From positions 3,326,501-3,390,500 of the forward strand of contig NZ_CP022203.1 of the NCBI RefSeq assembly GCF_002305895.1: a stretch of DNA of 64,000 nt, given 5' to 3'. Positions 1 through 8,665 of the stretch are shown piece after piece. Source of the DNA: Corallococcus macrosporus DSM 14697. Lineage in GTDB: Bacteria > Myxococcota > Myxococcia > Myxococcales > Myxococcaceae. Positions within the stretch are counted from its first letter, which is position 1. Each line of letters opens with the position of its first letter. Both the position numbers and the translations under genes were made by a program. The notes below the pieces were generated by a model, which was not told where the DNA came from, did no database searches, and saw only the letters and a program-made list of their open reading frames with translations.

Positions 1-2
1 GC

Positions 3-1049
3 CGGCCCCTGCTGATGATTGGCGCGGGCGCCAACCGCAAGCTCACGTCGGAGATGCTCCGCGTCTTCGTGGACAAGACGGGCATCCCCTTCTTCAGCAC
101 GCAGATGGGCAAGGGCGTCGTGGACGAGTCGCACCCGCTGTGGCTGGGCACGGCGGCCCTGTCGGAGGGGGACTTCGTCCACCGCGCCATCGAGGCCTCG
201 GACTGCATCATCAACGTGGGCCACGACGTCATCGAGAAGCCGCCGTTCTTCATGCGCGACAGCCGCCGCACGGTGGTCCATCTCAACTTCTCGTCGGCCG
301 CCGTGGACCCGGTGTACTTCCCGCAGTTGGAGGTGACGGGCGACATCGCGAACGCGGTGTGGCGCATCGGTGAGGGGCTGGGGGCACGCGCGCGCTGGGA
401 CTTCACGCCCTTCGAGAAGTTCCGCGCGGGGCTGGAGGCCCAGCTCGCGCAGGGTGGCGATGACGACCGCTTCCCCATCTACCCCGCGCGGCTCGTGGCG
501 GAGCTGCGGCGCGCGCTGCCGGACGACGGCATCGTGTGCCTGGACAACGGCATGTACAAGCTGTGGTTCGCCCGCTACTACCGCACGCGCCGGCCCAACA
601 CGCTGCTGCTCGACAACGCGCTGGCGACGATGGGCGCGGGGCTCCCGTCGGCCATCGCGGCGAAGCTGGTGCACCCCCGCCGCAAGGTGGTGGCCGTCTG
701 CGGAGACGGCGGGTTCATGATGAACTCGCAGGAGCTGGAGACGGCCGTGCGGCTGGGGTTGGACCTGACGGTGGTCGTCGTGCGTGACGACGGCTACGGG
801 ATGATTCGCTGGAAGCAGGGGGAGATGGGCCTGCCGGACTTCGGGATGGCGCTGGGGAACCCGGACTTCGTCCGCTACGCGGAGGCGTACGGGGCCCACG
901 GCCACCGGCCCACCAGCGCGACGGAGTTCGGCGCCACGCTGGCCCGCTGCCTGGCGTCGAGCGGCGTCCACGTCATCGACGTCCCCATCGACTACTCGGA
1001 CAACGCGCGGGCGCTCGGCGCGGGCGCGGAGGAGCTGGCCGCGCTCTGA
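3..1049 (+). CDS. acetolactate synthase large subunit-like TPP enzyme (5' end outside window)
   Basis: The open frame is already running at the left edge, so only the last 348 residues are present. They cover the central domain and the C-terminal thiamine-diphosphate-binding domain. The cofactor motif starts at GDGGFMMNS and continues to RDDGYGMI, where the usual second Asn of the TPP motif is Asp. The ending VPIDYSDN resembles catabolic (AlsS-type) acetolactate synthases, which condense two pyruvates to acetolactate, but related TPP enzymes such as other 2-oxoacid decarboxylases cannot be excluded without the N-terminal half. The aldehyde dehydrogenase begins 40 nt downstream on the same strand, so the two are probably cotranscribed. 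The family is secure; the exact substrate is inferred. Confidence 0.85.
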   Translation, partial: RPLLMIGAGANRKLTSEMLRVFVDKTGIPFFSTQMGKGVVDESHPLWLGTAALSEGDFVHRAIEASDCIINVGHDVIEKPPFFMRDSRRTVVHLNFSSAAVDPVYFPQLEVTGDIANAVWRIGEGLGARARWDFTPFEKFRAGLEAQLAQGGDDDRFPIYPARLVAELRRALPDDGIVCLDNGMYKLWFARYYRTRRPNTLLLDNALATMGAGLPSAIAAKLVHPRRKVVAVCGDGGFMMNSQELETAVRLGLDLTVVVVRDDGYGMIRWKQGEMGLPDFGMALGNPDFVRYAEAYGAHGHRPTSATEFGATLARCLASSGVHVIDVPIDYSDNARALGAGAEELAAL

Positions 1050-1089
1050 GGGGGCGCGGCGGCTCGTGAACGAACACAGGAGGCACACC

Positions 1090-2523
1090 ATGCTGGCTGA
1101 ACGTTATCCGTACTACCTGGCCAACCGTCCCCGGCAGCCCAACGCGGAGCTGGCCGTCACCCACAAATACTCGGGCGAGGTCGTGACGCGCGTGGCGCTC
1201 GCGGACGCCGCGGCCGTGGAGGAGGCCATCGCCGCCGCGGTGCGCGCGGCGGGGCCCATGCGGAAGCTGGCGCCCTACGCGCGGCAGGCGGTGCTCGAAC
1301 ACTGCGTGCGCCGCTTCCGCGAGCGCGCGGAGGAGCTGGCCCTGGCGCTCGCCATCGAGGCGGGCAAGCCGCTGCGCGACGCCCGCGGCGAGGTGGACCG
1401 GCTCATCGACACCTTCAAGGCCGCCGCCGAGGAGGCCGTGCGCGGCGGCGGCGAGGTGCTGAACCTGGAGGTGTCCCAGCGCGCCGCGGGCTACCGGGGC
1501 TTCACCCAGCGCGTGCCGGTGGGGCCCTGCTCGTTCATCACCCCGTTCAACTTCCCGCTCAACCTGGTGGCGCACAAGGTGGCGCCGGCCATCGCCGCGG
1601 GCTGCCCCTTCATCCTCAAGCCGTCGGACCGCACGCCGGTGAGCGCGCTCCTCATGGCGGAGGTGCTGGCGGAGACGGACCTGCCCGAAGGGGCCTTCTC
1701 GGTGCTGCCCGTGCGGCTGGAGGACATCGGGCCGCTCATCGAGGATGACCGGCTGAAGCTGCTCTCGTTCACCGGCTCGGAGAAGGTGGGGTGGGAGCTG
1801 AAGGCGCGGGCCGGCCGCAAGAAGGTGGTGCTGGAGCTGGGCGGCAACGCGGCCTGCGTGGTGGACGAGGCGCCCGGCGCGCCGCTGGACGTCATCGCGG
1901 ACCGGGTGGCGCATGGCGCCTTCTTCCAGGCGGGGCAGAGCTGCATCTCGGTGCAGCGCGTGCTGGTGCATGCCTCGCTGTACGACGCGCTGAAGGAGCA
2001 GCTCGTCGCGCGGGCCAAGGCGCTGCGGCCGGGCAACCCGTCGGACGAAGCCACGACGCTGGGGCCCATGATTGACGAGCCCGCCGCGCGGCGGCTGGAA
2101 GGGTGGATTCAGGAGGCCGCGCGGCGCGGGGCGCGGGTGCTGGCGGGAGGCGGACGGCGCGGCTCGGTGCTGGAGGCGACGGTGCTGGAGGGCGTCCCCG
2201 ACGACGCGGCGCTGAGCACCGAGGAGGCGTTCGGCCCGGTCGTCCTGCTCCAGCCGTTTCATGACTTCGACGCGGCGCTGGCCCTGGTGAACAGCGGGCG
2301 CTTCGGGCTCCAGGCGGGCCTCTTCACGCAGGACCTGTCGCGGGCGATGAAGGCCTGGGACGAGCTGGAGGTGGGCGGCGTAGTGGTGGGCGACGTGCCG
2401 AGCTTCCGGGTCGACACCATGCCCTACGGCGGCGTGAAGGGCTCGGGCATCGGCCGCGAGGGCGTGAAGTACGCCATCGAGGACATGACGGAGCTCCGGC
2501 TGCTGGTGCTGCGTCAGGCGTGA
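1090..2523 (+). CDS. NAD(P)-dependent aldehyde dehydrogenase
   Basis: 477-residue ALDH-superfamily enzyme oxidising an aldehyde to the acid. Catalytic landmarks are all present: Asn154 in FNFP, Lys177 in ILKPS, Glu249 in LELGG and the nucleophile Cys285 in GQSCIS; FTGS at 227-230 marks the cofactor fold. An in-frame GTG lies 24 nt upstream, but a perfect AGGAGG at 1078-1083 sits 6 nt before the ATG at 1090, which decides the start. It follows the acetolactate-synthase-like gene closely and is closed by a strong hairpin, so the two form a short operon. The sequence does not fix the aldehyde; glyceraldehyde- or lactaldehyde-type substrates are possible. Confidence 0.93.
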   Translation: MLAERYPYYLANRPRQPNAELAVTHKYSGEVVTRVALADAAAVEEAIAAAVRAAGPMRKLAPYARQAVLEHCVRRFRERAEELALALAIEAGKPLRDARGEVDRLIDTFKAAAEEAVRGGGEVLNLEVSQRAAGYRGFTQRVPVGPCSFITPFNFPLNLVAHKVAPAIAAGCPFILKPSDRTPVSALLMAEVLAETDLPEGAFSVLPVRLEDIGPLIEDDRLKLLSFTGSEKVGWELKARAGRKKVVLELGGNAACVVDEAPGAPLDVIADRVAHGAFFQAGQSCISVQRVLVHASLYDALKEQLVARAKALRPGNPSDEATTLGPMIDEPAARRLEGWIQEAARRGARVLAGGGRRGSVLEATVLEGVPDDAALSTEEAFGPVVLLQPFHDFDAALALVNSGRFGLQAGLFTQDLSRAMKAWDELEVGGVVVGDVPSFRVDTMPYGGVKGSGIGREGVKYAIEDMTELRLLVLRQA

Positions 2524-2844
2524 GCGCCCGTGGCGCGCGCGGAATGAAACAGGGGAGCGTCCTTGGCGGGACGCTCCCCTTGAAGGGGACGAAGCAGTCG
2601 CGTGCGAAGGGGCGTGCACCCACTACGGTGAGGTGAGTCGACGGGCCAATGACTCCGCGGAGAACCGCGGAGCCGAGGGCGCCACGTCGAGTCCATGTCT
2701 CGGTGACGACCTTACGTGCAGCCTTCTTCGGAGCGCTGCTTCGTCAGGGTGAAACCACCCACGCGGGTGGGGTCTTCCCGCGCGTGAACAACTTGGGGGC
2801 GTGAGCAGCCCCACGCTCGCGGGTGGGGCCTTCGCCACCTGCGA
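2524..2844. other. intergenic region with hairpins and an imperfect tandem repeat
   Basis: This gap between convergent genes holds no credible coding frame. After the terminator it contains an 8-bp hairpin (2653-2660 with 2665-2672, arm CTCCGCGG, loop AGAA). It also holds two imperfect direct copies, each containing GCGGGTGGGG followed by a T/C-rich stretch, at about 2760-2801 and 2812-2858. Read on the minus strand both copies give PPKL- and G(K/E)-rich peptides, but no start signal or conserved domain supports a gene. It may be a fragment of a dispersed genomic repeat. Confidence 0.5.
2551..2580 (+). terminator. hairpin terminator of the acetolactate synthase/ALDH operon
   Basis: A perfect 12-bp inverted repeat (2551-2562 with 2569-2580, arm AGGGGAGCGTCC) with a 6-nt loop begins 27 nt after the dehydrogenase stop. 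There is no clear U-tract, as is common in very GC-rich genomes. Confidence 0.75.
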
Positions 2845-4293
2845 TCAGCTTCGGGGGGAGAGCAGCACCGCGCCCGAGGCGGGCATGGCCACTTCCAGCC
2901 GCGTCCCCTGGGCGCGGATGGAGACGTCCCGCTCGCCCAGCAGGTCCCTCAGGGCCGCGTGGGTGGACAGGTGGGAGAAGCCCTTGGGGAGCGACAGCCG
3001 CAGCGTCCTGGCGGACCCGAAGTTCAGCACGACGAGCACGGGCTCGCTCGCTCCGTCCACGTGGCGCAGGTAGGCCAGGGCGGCGGGGTTGTCCTCCACG
3101 GGCACCGGCAGCCAGGCGCCGCTGGCGAGCGCGGGGTTCGTGTCTCTCAGGTCGATGAGCTTCCGGTAGTGCTCCCGCAGGCCATGCGGGTCCTGCTCCC
3201 ACGCGAGGGGCGGCGGCTCCTGGTAGGGCTCGTACTCGGCCCCCACCTCGTCGCCCGTGTAGACAATGGGAATGCCGGGCAGGGTGAGCAGCAGCGCGGC
3301 GGCCACCCGTGTGGAGCCCGGGCCGTAGCGGCCGATGAAGCGCTTCGCCGTGTCGTTGTTGTTGAGGAAGCGGGCCACGCGGTCCTCGGGCGTCTGCCCG
3401 GCCTTCAGGGCCGCGTACAGCTTCGGGGCCACCTGCTGACGGTCCTCGAAGACGTTCTCCCAGGCCCAGTGGCCCAGCGAGGCGCTCCAGTCATAGGCCG
3501 CGTTGAAGCCGTTGCGGACGAAGTACGGGTCATGCGCGCTCGCCTCCGCGAGCAGGTAGACGTCCGGCTTCTCCCTCCGCAGGGCCGTGGACAGGTCGCA
3601 CCAGAAGTCCGGGCGGCGCTCCTTCACGCCCCAGGCCACGTCCACGCGGAAGCCGTCCACGTCGAACTCGCGGACCCAGTACTGAAAGGCGCGCTGCACC
3701 ATCGCCACGACCTTCGGGTTGTCGAAGTTGAGGTTCGGCAGGTGCTTCCAGTCGAAGTAGTGCGTCGGCTGCCCCAGGGCGTCGCGGTCGTAGTAGCCGT
3801 AGTACGGCGACTGCTTCCCCTTCGCGAGCACGTCCCGGAAGTACGGGTGCGCGTTCGACGTGTGGTTGGGGACGAAGTCCATCATCACCTTCATGCCGCG
3901 CGCGTGCGCCTGGTCGACCAGCTCCTTGAAGTCGGCCTTCGTCCCGTAGTCGGGGCGCACGTCGAAGTAGTCGGTGACGGCGTAGCCGAAGTCCCCCGGG
4001 TCCGTCGTCGTATTCACGGGAGACAGCCACAGCACGTCGATGCCCAGGCCGCGCAGGTAGTCCAGCTTCGCGGTGACGGCCTTGAAGGGCTCGACGCCGA
4101 ACAGGGGCGGGACGACGCCGTACACGACGGCGCCTCGCATCCAGTCCGGGTCCTTCACCGGGCCACAGGTGCGGGCCTCGGCGGGCGCCTGCGTGGCGGT
4201 GGTGTTCCGGGCGGCGTGGGCGGGCAGGCCCGCGAGGGAGAGGAGGCTCAGCGAGAGCAGGGCGGCCAGGCGTCGGGAGAGGGCGTTGAGCAT
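2845..4293 (-). CDS. secreted alpha-amylase family (GH13) glycoside hydrolase
   Basis: 482-residue exported enzyme that hydrolyses or rearranges alpha-glucans. A Sec signal peptide ends at PAHA-ARN near residue 28. The GH13 blocks are in order: region I DFVPNH (139-144), region II GFRVDVA with nucleophile Asp218, region III with acid/base Glu250 in LLAEAS, and region IV with Asp314. In region IV the usual NHD reads NND, so the substrate-binding His is replaced by Asn. The start was chosen for the signal peptide; the frame stays open far upstream, but that part runs antisense through yigZ. It is divergent from the YigZ-family gene with 132 bp between them. Exact specificity (amylase, cyclomaltodextrinase or trehalose-type) is not readable. 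Confidence 0.9.
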   Translation of the reverse strand: MLNALSRRLAALLSLSLLSLAGLPAHAARNTTATQAPAEARTCGPVKDPDWMRGAVVYGVVPPLFGVEPFKAVTAKLDYLRGLGIDVLWLSPVNTTTDPGDFGYAVTDYFDVRPDYGTKADFKELVDQAHARGMKVMMDFVPNHTSNAHPYFRDVLAKGKQSPYYGYYDRDALGQPTHYFDWKHLPNLNFDNPKVVAMVQRAFQYWVREFDVDGFRVDVAWGVKERRPDFWCDLSTALRREKPDVYLLAEASAHDPYFVRNGFNAAYDWSASLGHWAWENVFEDRQQVAPKLYAALKAGQTPEDRVARFLNNNDTAKRFIGRYGPGSTRVAAALLLTLPGIPIVYTGDEVGAEYEPYQEPPPLAWEQDPHGLREHYRKLIDLRDTNPALASGAWLPVPVEDNPAALAYLRHVDGASEPVLVVLNFGSARTLRLSLPKGFSHLSTHAALRDLLGERDVSIRAQGTRLEVAMPASGAVLLSPRS

Positions 4294-4425
4294 GGGGGCG
4301 TCAGGGGCCGGACGTCGGCCATGGGCCGCAGAACGCCGCGCCGCCTCCGGATTCTTCCTCCGCGCCGTCGGGTGGCGGCGGGACGGCTGCTGGCGATATG
4401 AGACACTGCGCCAGCCACCGCACCC

Positions 4426-5052
4426 ATGGACGAGAAGCGCTACCCCATCCCGGCCGGGCTCCACCGGGTGGAGCAGGACATTCAAAAGAGCCGCTTCATC
4501 ACCACGGCCGCCCACACGCCCACCGTGGAGGAGGCGAAGGGCTTCATCGCCCGCGTCCGCGAGGAGTTCGCCGACGCCACCCACAACTGCTGGGCCTTCG
4601 TCGTCGGGCCGCCGGGCTCCACCGCCCAGGTGGGCATGAGCGACGACGGCGAGCCCCACGGCACGGCCGGCCGGCCCATGCTCACCGCGCTGCTCCACGG
4701 GGGCGTTGGCGACGTGGCCATGGTGGTGACGCGCTACTTCGGTGGGACGCTGCTCGGGAAGGGCGGGCTGGTGCGCGCCTACACCGCCGGCGTCCAGCAG
4801 GCCCTCGAAAGCCTCCCCACCACCGAGCGTGTGCGCAAGACGCGACTGGCCGTCGAGGTGGAGTACACCCACGTGGACGGCCTGCGCCGCCTGCTGCCCT
4901 CCTACGAGGTGCAGGTGCTGGCGGAGGAGTACTCGGCCACCGTGGGGTATCGGCTGGAGCTGCCCGTCACCCAGGTGGAGCCGCTGCGGACCGCGTTGAA
5001 CGACCTGACACTGGGTCAGGTGCTCGTCGAGCCGCTCGATTCCGGTGATTGA
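4426..5052 (+). CDS. YigZ/IMPACT family protein
   Basis: 208-residue protein of the UPF0029/IMPACT family. The family core is clear: KSRFI near residue 23, HNCWAF in the middle, the SDDGEPHGTAG loop and VTRYFGGTLLGKGGLVRAY. A C-terminal ferredoxin-like domain (about 140-208) completes the usual two-domain layout and length. Bacterial members are poorly characterised; a link to translation is known only by analogy with eukaryotic IMPACT, a regulator of Gcn1/Gcn2. It lies 33 nt upstream of rarA and is probably cotranscribed with it. Confidence 0.92.
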   Translation: MDEKRYPIPAGLHRVEQDIQKSRFITTAAHTPTVEEAKGFIARVREEFADATHNCWAFVVGPPGSTAQVGMSDDGEPHGTAGRPMLTALLHGGVGDVAMVVTRYFGGTLLGKGGLVRAYTAGVQQALESLPTTERVRKTRLAVEVEYTHVDGLRRLLPSYEVQVLAEEYSATVGYRLELPVTQVEPLRTALNDLTLGQVLVEPLDSGD

Positions 5053-5085
5053 CCCTGGGCCACGGAGGGGGGAGCCTGCGGCCCG

Positions 5086-6420
5086 ATGAGCGCTGGCCCC
5101 GACCTCTTCTCCGCATCTGTCGACGTGAATCGCTTCGCGCCCCTGGCGGAGCGGATGCGGCCTCGCACGCCCGACGAGTTCATCGGCCAGTCCCACCTGC
5201 TGGGCCCGGGCCGTCCGCTGCGCCAGCTCATCGAGCGCAAGGCCATCGTGTCCTCGCTGTTCTGGGGCCCTCCCGGCGTGGGGAAGACGACGCTGGCGCG
5301 GATGATGGCCTCCAGCGTGGACGCGGAGTTCGTCATCCTCTCCGCCGTGTCGGACGGCATCCCCCGCATCCGCGAGGTGGTGGCGGAGGCGGAGCGCCTG
5401 CGCAACCAGTACAGCCGCCGCACCGTCCTCTTCGTGGACGAGATTCACCGCTGGGCGAAGAACGTCCAGGAGCAGGCGCTGCCCCACGTGGAGAGCGGCC
5501 TCTTCGTCCTCCTGGGCGCCACCACGGAGAACGTCAGCTTCGAGGTCCGCCCCGCGCTCGTCAGCCGGTGCCGCGTGTTCCAGCTCAAGGAGCTCACCGT
5601 CGCGGACATCCAGACGGCGCTGACGCGGGCGCTCGCCGACACGAAGCGGGGCCTGGGGACGCGCGAGCTGACGGTGGGCGAGGAGGCGCTGACGCTGCTG
5701 GCGAAGGGCGGCGTGGGCGACGTGCGCAAGGCGCTGGGGGCGCTGGAGCTGGCCGCCAGCCTCACCGGGGACGGCGCGGAGATTACGGCCGAGACGGCGC
5801 GCGAGGCGGTGGGCACCAGCCTGTCCCGCCACGACAAGGACGGGGACCAGCACTACGACTTGCTGAGCGCGCTCCAGAAGTCATGCCGGGGCTCCAACGT
5901 CCAGGGCGCCGTCTTCTGGGCGGCGAAGCTGCTCCAGACGGGCGACGTGGCGTCGCTGTGGCGCCGGCTCAAGGTGATTGCCGTAGAGGACGTGGGCATG
6001 GCGATGCCGGAGGCCATCAGCATCGTGCGCGACTGCGAGGAGGCCTTCCACTCCATGGGCATGCCGGAGGGGCGCATCTGCGTGGCGCACGCCGTCGTCC
6101 TGCTGGCCACGTCGAAGAAGACCAACCGCGCCTACGCGGCGCTGGACGCGGCGCTGGCGGCGCTCCAGGAGCACCCCAACGCGGAGCCGCCGCTCCACCT
6201 CCGCAACGCGCCCACGGACCTGATGAAGGAGCTGGGGCACGGCAAGGGCTACCAGCCGCCCTGGAACCACAAGGACCACTACGTGCCCGGGCAGACGTAC
6301 CTGCCTGCCCCGCTGGAGCGCTCCGTCTTCTACCGCCCGAGCAAGGAAGGCTACGAGGCGGAGATTCACGAGCGCATGAGCCACTGGTGGCGCGAGGACA
6401 AGGCCTCCCGGGGCGAGTAG
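5086..6420 (+). CDS. rarA: replication-associated recombination protein A (AAA+ ATPase)
   Basis: 444-residue member of the RarA/MgsA/WRNIP1 family, clamp-loader-like ATPases acting at stalled replication forks with SSB. Walker A is GPPGVGKT at 61-68 and Walker B LFVDEIH at 115-121; the sensor region TTENVSFE and the family C-terminal tetramerisation part (RGSNVQGAVFWAAK onward) follow. The motif after Walker B reads HRWAKNVQEQALPHVE where HRFNKxQQD is usual, a mild variation. Length and domain order match the family. A GGAGGGGGGAG stretch lies upstream of the ATG. It ends 143 nt before the next gene. Confidence 0.95.
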   Translation: MSAGPDLFSASVDVNRFAPLAERMRPRTPDEFIGQSHLLGPGRPLRQLIERKAIVSSLFWGPPGVGKTTLARMMASSVDAEFVILSAVSDGIPRIREVVAEAERLRNQYSRRTVLFVDEIHRWAKNVQEQALPHVESGLFVLLGATTENVSFEVRPALVSRCRVFQLKELTVADIQTALTRALADTKRGLGTRELTVGEEALTLLAKGGVGDVRKALGALELAASLTGDGAEITAETAREAVGTSLSRHDKDGDQHYDLLSALQKSCRGSNVQGAVFWAAKLLQTGDVASLWRRLKVIAVEDVGMAMPEAISIVRDCEEAFHSMGMPEGRICVAHAVVLLATSKKTNRAYAALDAALAALQEHPNAEPPLHLRNAPTDLMKELGHGKGYQPPWNHKDHYVPGQTYLPAPLERSVFYRPSKEGYEAEIHERMSHWWREDKASRGE

Positions 6421-6563
6421 CGCGGGCTGCCCCCGCGGGCCGGGGTTTGCCGCCTGGTGTGCAATGCGCCTGGGCAGCAGTGCCGGTTGTTCATCCGAAG
6501 ACGCCCTCCCAGCTTGTTGCTCGATGAGCACGCGGCGGTTCGCGCTCTCACGAGGGGGGAATC

Positions 6564-7742
6564 ATGATGAACACACGCAGGCCCACGTTGAAGCACGGTG
6601 TGCTGTCCGCGGCCGTCGCCGTCCTCGCTGTCCCCGCCGCCAGGGCCGCGATGCCACCCGCGCCTCCGGCGGACTGCTCGGTGGCGGAGGGCTATGCGCA
6701 ACGCAACCTGGTGGCCAACAGCCCGGCGTTGGGCGCCGAGCACGTCGATCCACACCTCGTCAACGCCTGGGGGCTCGCCTTCAACCCGACAGGGGTGTCG
6801 TGGGTCGCGAACAATGGCACGGGCACGTCGTCGCTCTACGACGGCAACGGTGTCCAGCAGCCCCTCATCGCGGGCGTCCCGGCGCCTCCGGGCGTGGCCG
6901 AGCTGGGGAAGCCCACGGGGGTCGTGTTCAATGGCGCGGAGGCGTTCGTCGTGACGGGGGCGGCGGGTGCCTCGGGGCCCGCCCGCTTCATCTTCGCCAC
7001 GGAGCAGGGCGTCGTCGCCGCCTGGTCACCCCTGGTGGACGAGGTCTGGGCCCAGGTCGTGGCGGACAACTCGGCCGCGGGCGCCGTGTACAAGGGGCTC
7101 GCGCTGGCGGGCGCCGGAGCGGACGCCAGGTTGTATGCGGCGGACTTCCGGAATGGACGGATTGACGTCTTCAACTCCAGCTTCACGCCCATGCCGATGC
7201 CGGGCGCCTTCATGGACCCGGCGCTGCCCGCCGGGTATGCGCCCTTCAACATCGAGAACATCGACGGCACGCTCTACGTGTCCTATGCGCGGCAGGACGC
7301 GGAGCGCGCCGACGACGTCCCGGGCGTGGGCGCGGGCTACATCAACGCCTTCGACGTGAACGGGCAGCTTCTGCGGCGGTTCGCGTCCCAGGGGGCGCTC
7401 AACGCGCCGTGGGGGATGGCCCTGGCGCCGGCGGGCTTCGGCATGTTCAGCCGCCACCTGCTGGTGGGCAACTTCGGGGATGGGCACATCAACGCGTATG
7501 ACCCGGCGACGGGCGACTGGAAGGGCGCGCTCCTGGGGGAGGACGGGCAGCCCCTCAGGGTCGACGGGCTCTGGGCCCTTCGCTTCGGCGATGGCGCGCA
7601 GGGACAGCCCGCCGGCACGCTCTTCTTCACCGCGGGGCCCGCGAATGAGAGCCAGGGGCTCTATGGCCGGCTCGACATGATGCCGGTGTGCCGGGAGGGC
7701 CTGCCGCCGTGGAAGTCGCCGCGGGACGCTGAGCTGCCGTGA
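6564..7742 (+). CDS. TIGR03118 family secreted protein
   Basis: 392-residue exported protein with a signal peptide ending near PAARAA (residue 28). The conserved family blocks are visible: NLVANSPALGAEHVDPHLVNAWG, VANNGTGTSSLYDG, and repeated short NG/FNG strands typical of an NHL-like beta-propeller. No enzymatic residues can be assigned and the family has no established function. Two consecutive ATG codons (6564 and 6567) follow a GAGGGGGGA ribosome-binding site; either may be used. It faces the lipoprotein gene convergently across a shared hairpin. Confidence 0.85.
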   Translation: MMNTRRPTLKHGVLSAAVAVLAVPAARAAMPPAPPADCSVAEGYAQRNLVANSPALGAEHVDPHLVNAWGLAFNPTGVSWVANNGTGTSSLYDGNGVQQPLIAGVPAPPGVAELGKPTGVVFNGAEAFVVTGAAGASGPARFIFATEQGVVAAWSPLVDEVWAQVVADNSAAGAVYKGLALAGAGADARLYAADFRNGRIDVFNSSFTPMPMPGAFMDPALPAGYAPFNIENIDGTLYVSYARQDAERADDVPGVGAGYINAFDVNGQLLRRFASQGALNAPWGMALAPAGFGMFSRHLLVGNFGDGHINAYDPATGDWKGALLGEDGQPLRVDGLWALRFGDGAQGQPAGTLFFTAGPANESQGLYGRLDMMPVCREGLPPWKSPRDAELP

Positions 7743-7762
7743 GCCGCAACCGCGGTGGAAAG

Positions 7763-7795
7763 GCGCGGGCCGGAGCACCACGCACCGGCCCGCGC
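7763..7795. terminator. bidirectional terminator hairpin
   Basis: A perfect 11-bp inverted repeat (7763-7773 with 7785-7795, arm GCGCGGGCCGG, 11-nt loop) lies midway between the convergent TIGR03118 and lipoprotein genes and can serve both. Confidence 0.7.
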
Positions 7796-7829
7796 TGTCG
7801 CGTGGGGCGCCACGGCATAAGCGCAGGTC

Positions 7830-8525
7830 TCAGGGCTGCTGCTGCTGTGCGCCGCTGCCTCCGTAGCCCTGCTCCTGGAGTTGCTGCCAGCGCGCCTTGG
7901 CCTGCTCCTCGCGCTGGAGGTTGGCGTCCACCTGGTTCTGCTGCTCCGAGGCCTTGCGACGGGCGTCCGCCACGGCGCTGGCGAAGTCACCGGCGTTCAG
8001 CTCCTTCGCCCGGACGTCCGCGTTCGCGTTGACCGCTTCGTACCTCGCCTGCTCGAGCTGGGCGTCTGCCACGTCGAGCTCCCGCTGGCGCATGTCCTCC
8101 AGGGACTTCAACGTCGTCACCGCGTCGTCGCGCCAGGCGGTCTCCGCTTCAGCCAGGGTCACGGCATGCTGGGCCGTGCACGCGGTGGCCTGGGCCTGCT
8201 CGATGGCGGCGGAGTCCCCCGTGTCTTCCGCGGACTTCAGCGCCAGCCTGGCTGCCGCATGGCGGGACTTCGCGGCCTCTTCGTTCCGCTGCGCGACTTC
8301 CTTCGCCGCCTCCGCGTCCTTCCGGGCCACCTGGGTGCGGGTGATCTGCTCCCGGGCCTGCTCCTCGGCGAGCGCCGCCTGCTGCACGGAGCCCAGCTCG
8401 TCTGGCGGGACGCGCGCCACCCACTCCTCCTCCACCTTCGCGCTGGAGCTGGCGCGGTGGGAGGCACAGCCCCCCAACAGCAACAGGGCCGTGCCGGCCA
8501 CTCCCAGGTACATGCGACGCGCCAT
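7830..8525 (-). CDS. coiled-coil lipoprotein
   Basis: 231-residue predicted lipoprotein: signal sequence with lipobox LLGGC at about residues 16-20. Almost all of the mature part is a long Ala/Glu/Gln-rich alpha-helical coiled coil (heptad-like runs from residue 40 to 215), ending in a Gly/Gln-rich tail. GGAGGAAG precedes the ATG at 8525, which sets the start; the longer frame upstream runs antisense through the neighbour. No enzymatic motif is present. Composition suggests a periplasmic or envelope structural protein, comparable in style to Lpp- or OmpH-like spacers, but no specific family was recognised. Confidence 0.8.
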   Translation of the reverse strand: MARRMYLGVAGTALLLLGGCASHRASSSAKVEEEWVARVPPDELGSVQQAALAEEQAREQITRTQVARKDAEAAKEVAQRNEEAAKSRHAAARLALKSAEDTGDSAAIEQAQATACTAQHAVTLAEAETAWRDDAVTTLKSLEDMRQRELDVADAQLEQARYEAVNANADVRAKELNAGDFASAVADARRKASEQQNQVDANLQREEQAKARWQQLQEQGYGGSGAQQQQP

Positions 8526-8665
8526 GGCTTCCTCCCAGTCCAAGGGTCTTGTTGGAAACTGTGCGCACGCGGGGGAGGGTGAAAGCAGCGGCGCGGCGCT
8601 CGGCGCGTCACATGCCCCCGCCGCGTGGGGTGGGGCCGTCACGGAGCGTGGCGGTCGCCGCGCCG

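Noticed and set aside
973-2619. Long minus-strand open frame opposite the aldehyde dehydrogenase
   Set aside because: Arg/His/Ala-rich antisense frame typical of high-GC DNA, overlapping a gene with complete catalytic motifs.
6421-6437. Six-bp hairpin after rarA
   Set aside because: Six pairs in very GC-rich sequence without a U-tract is not convincing as a terminator.
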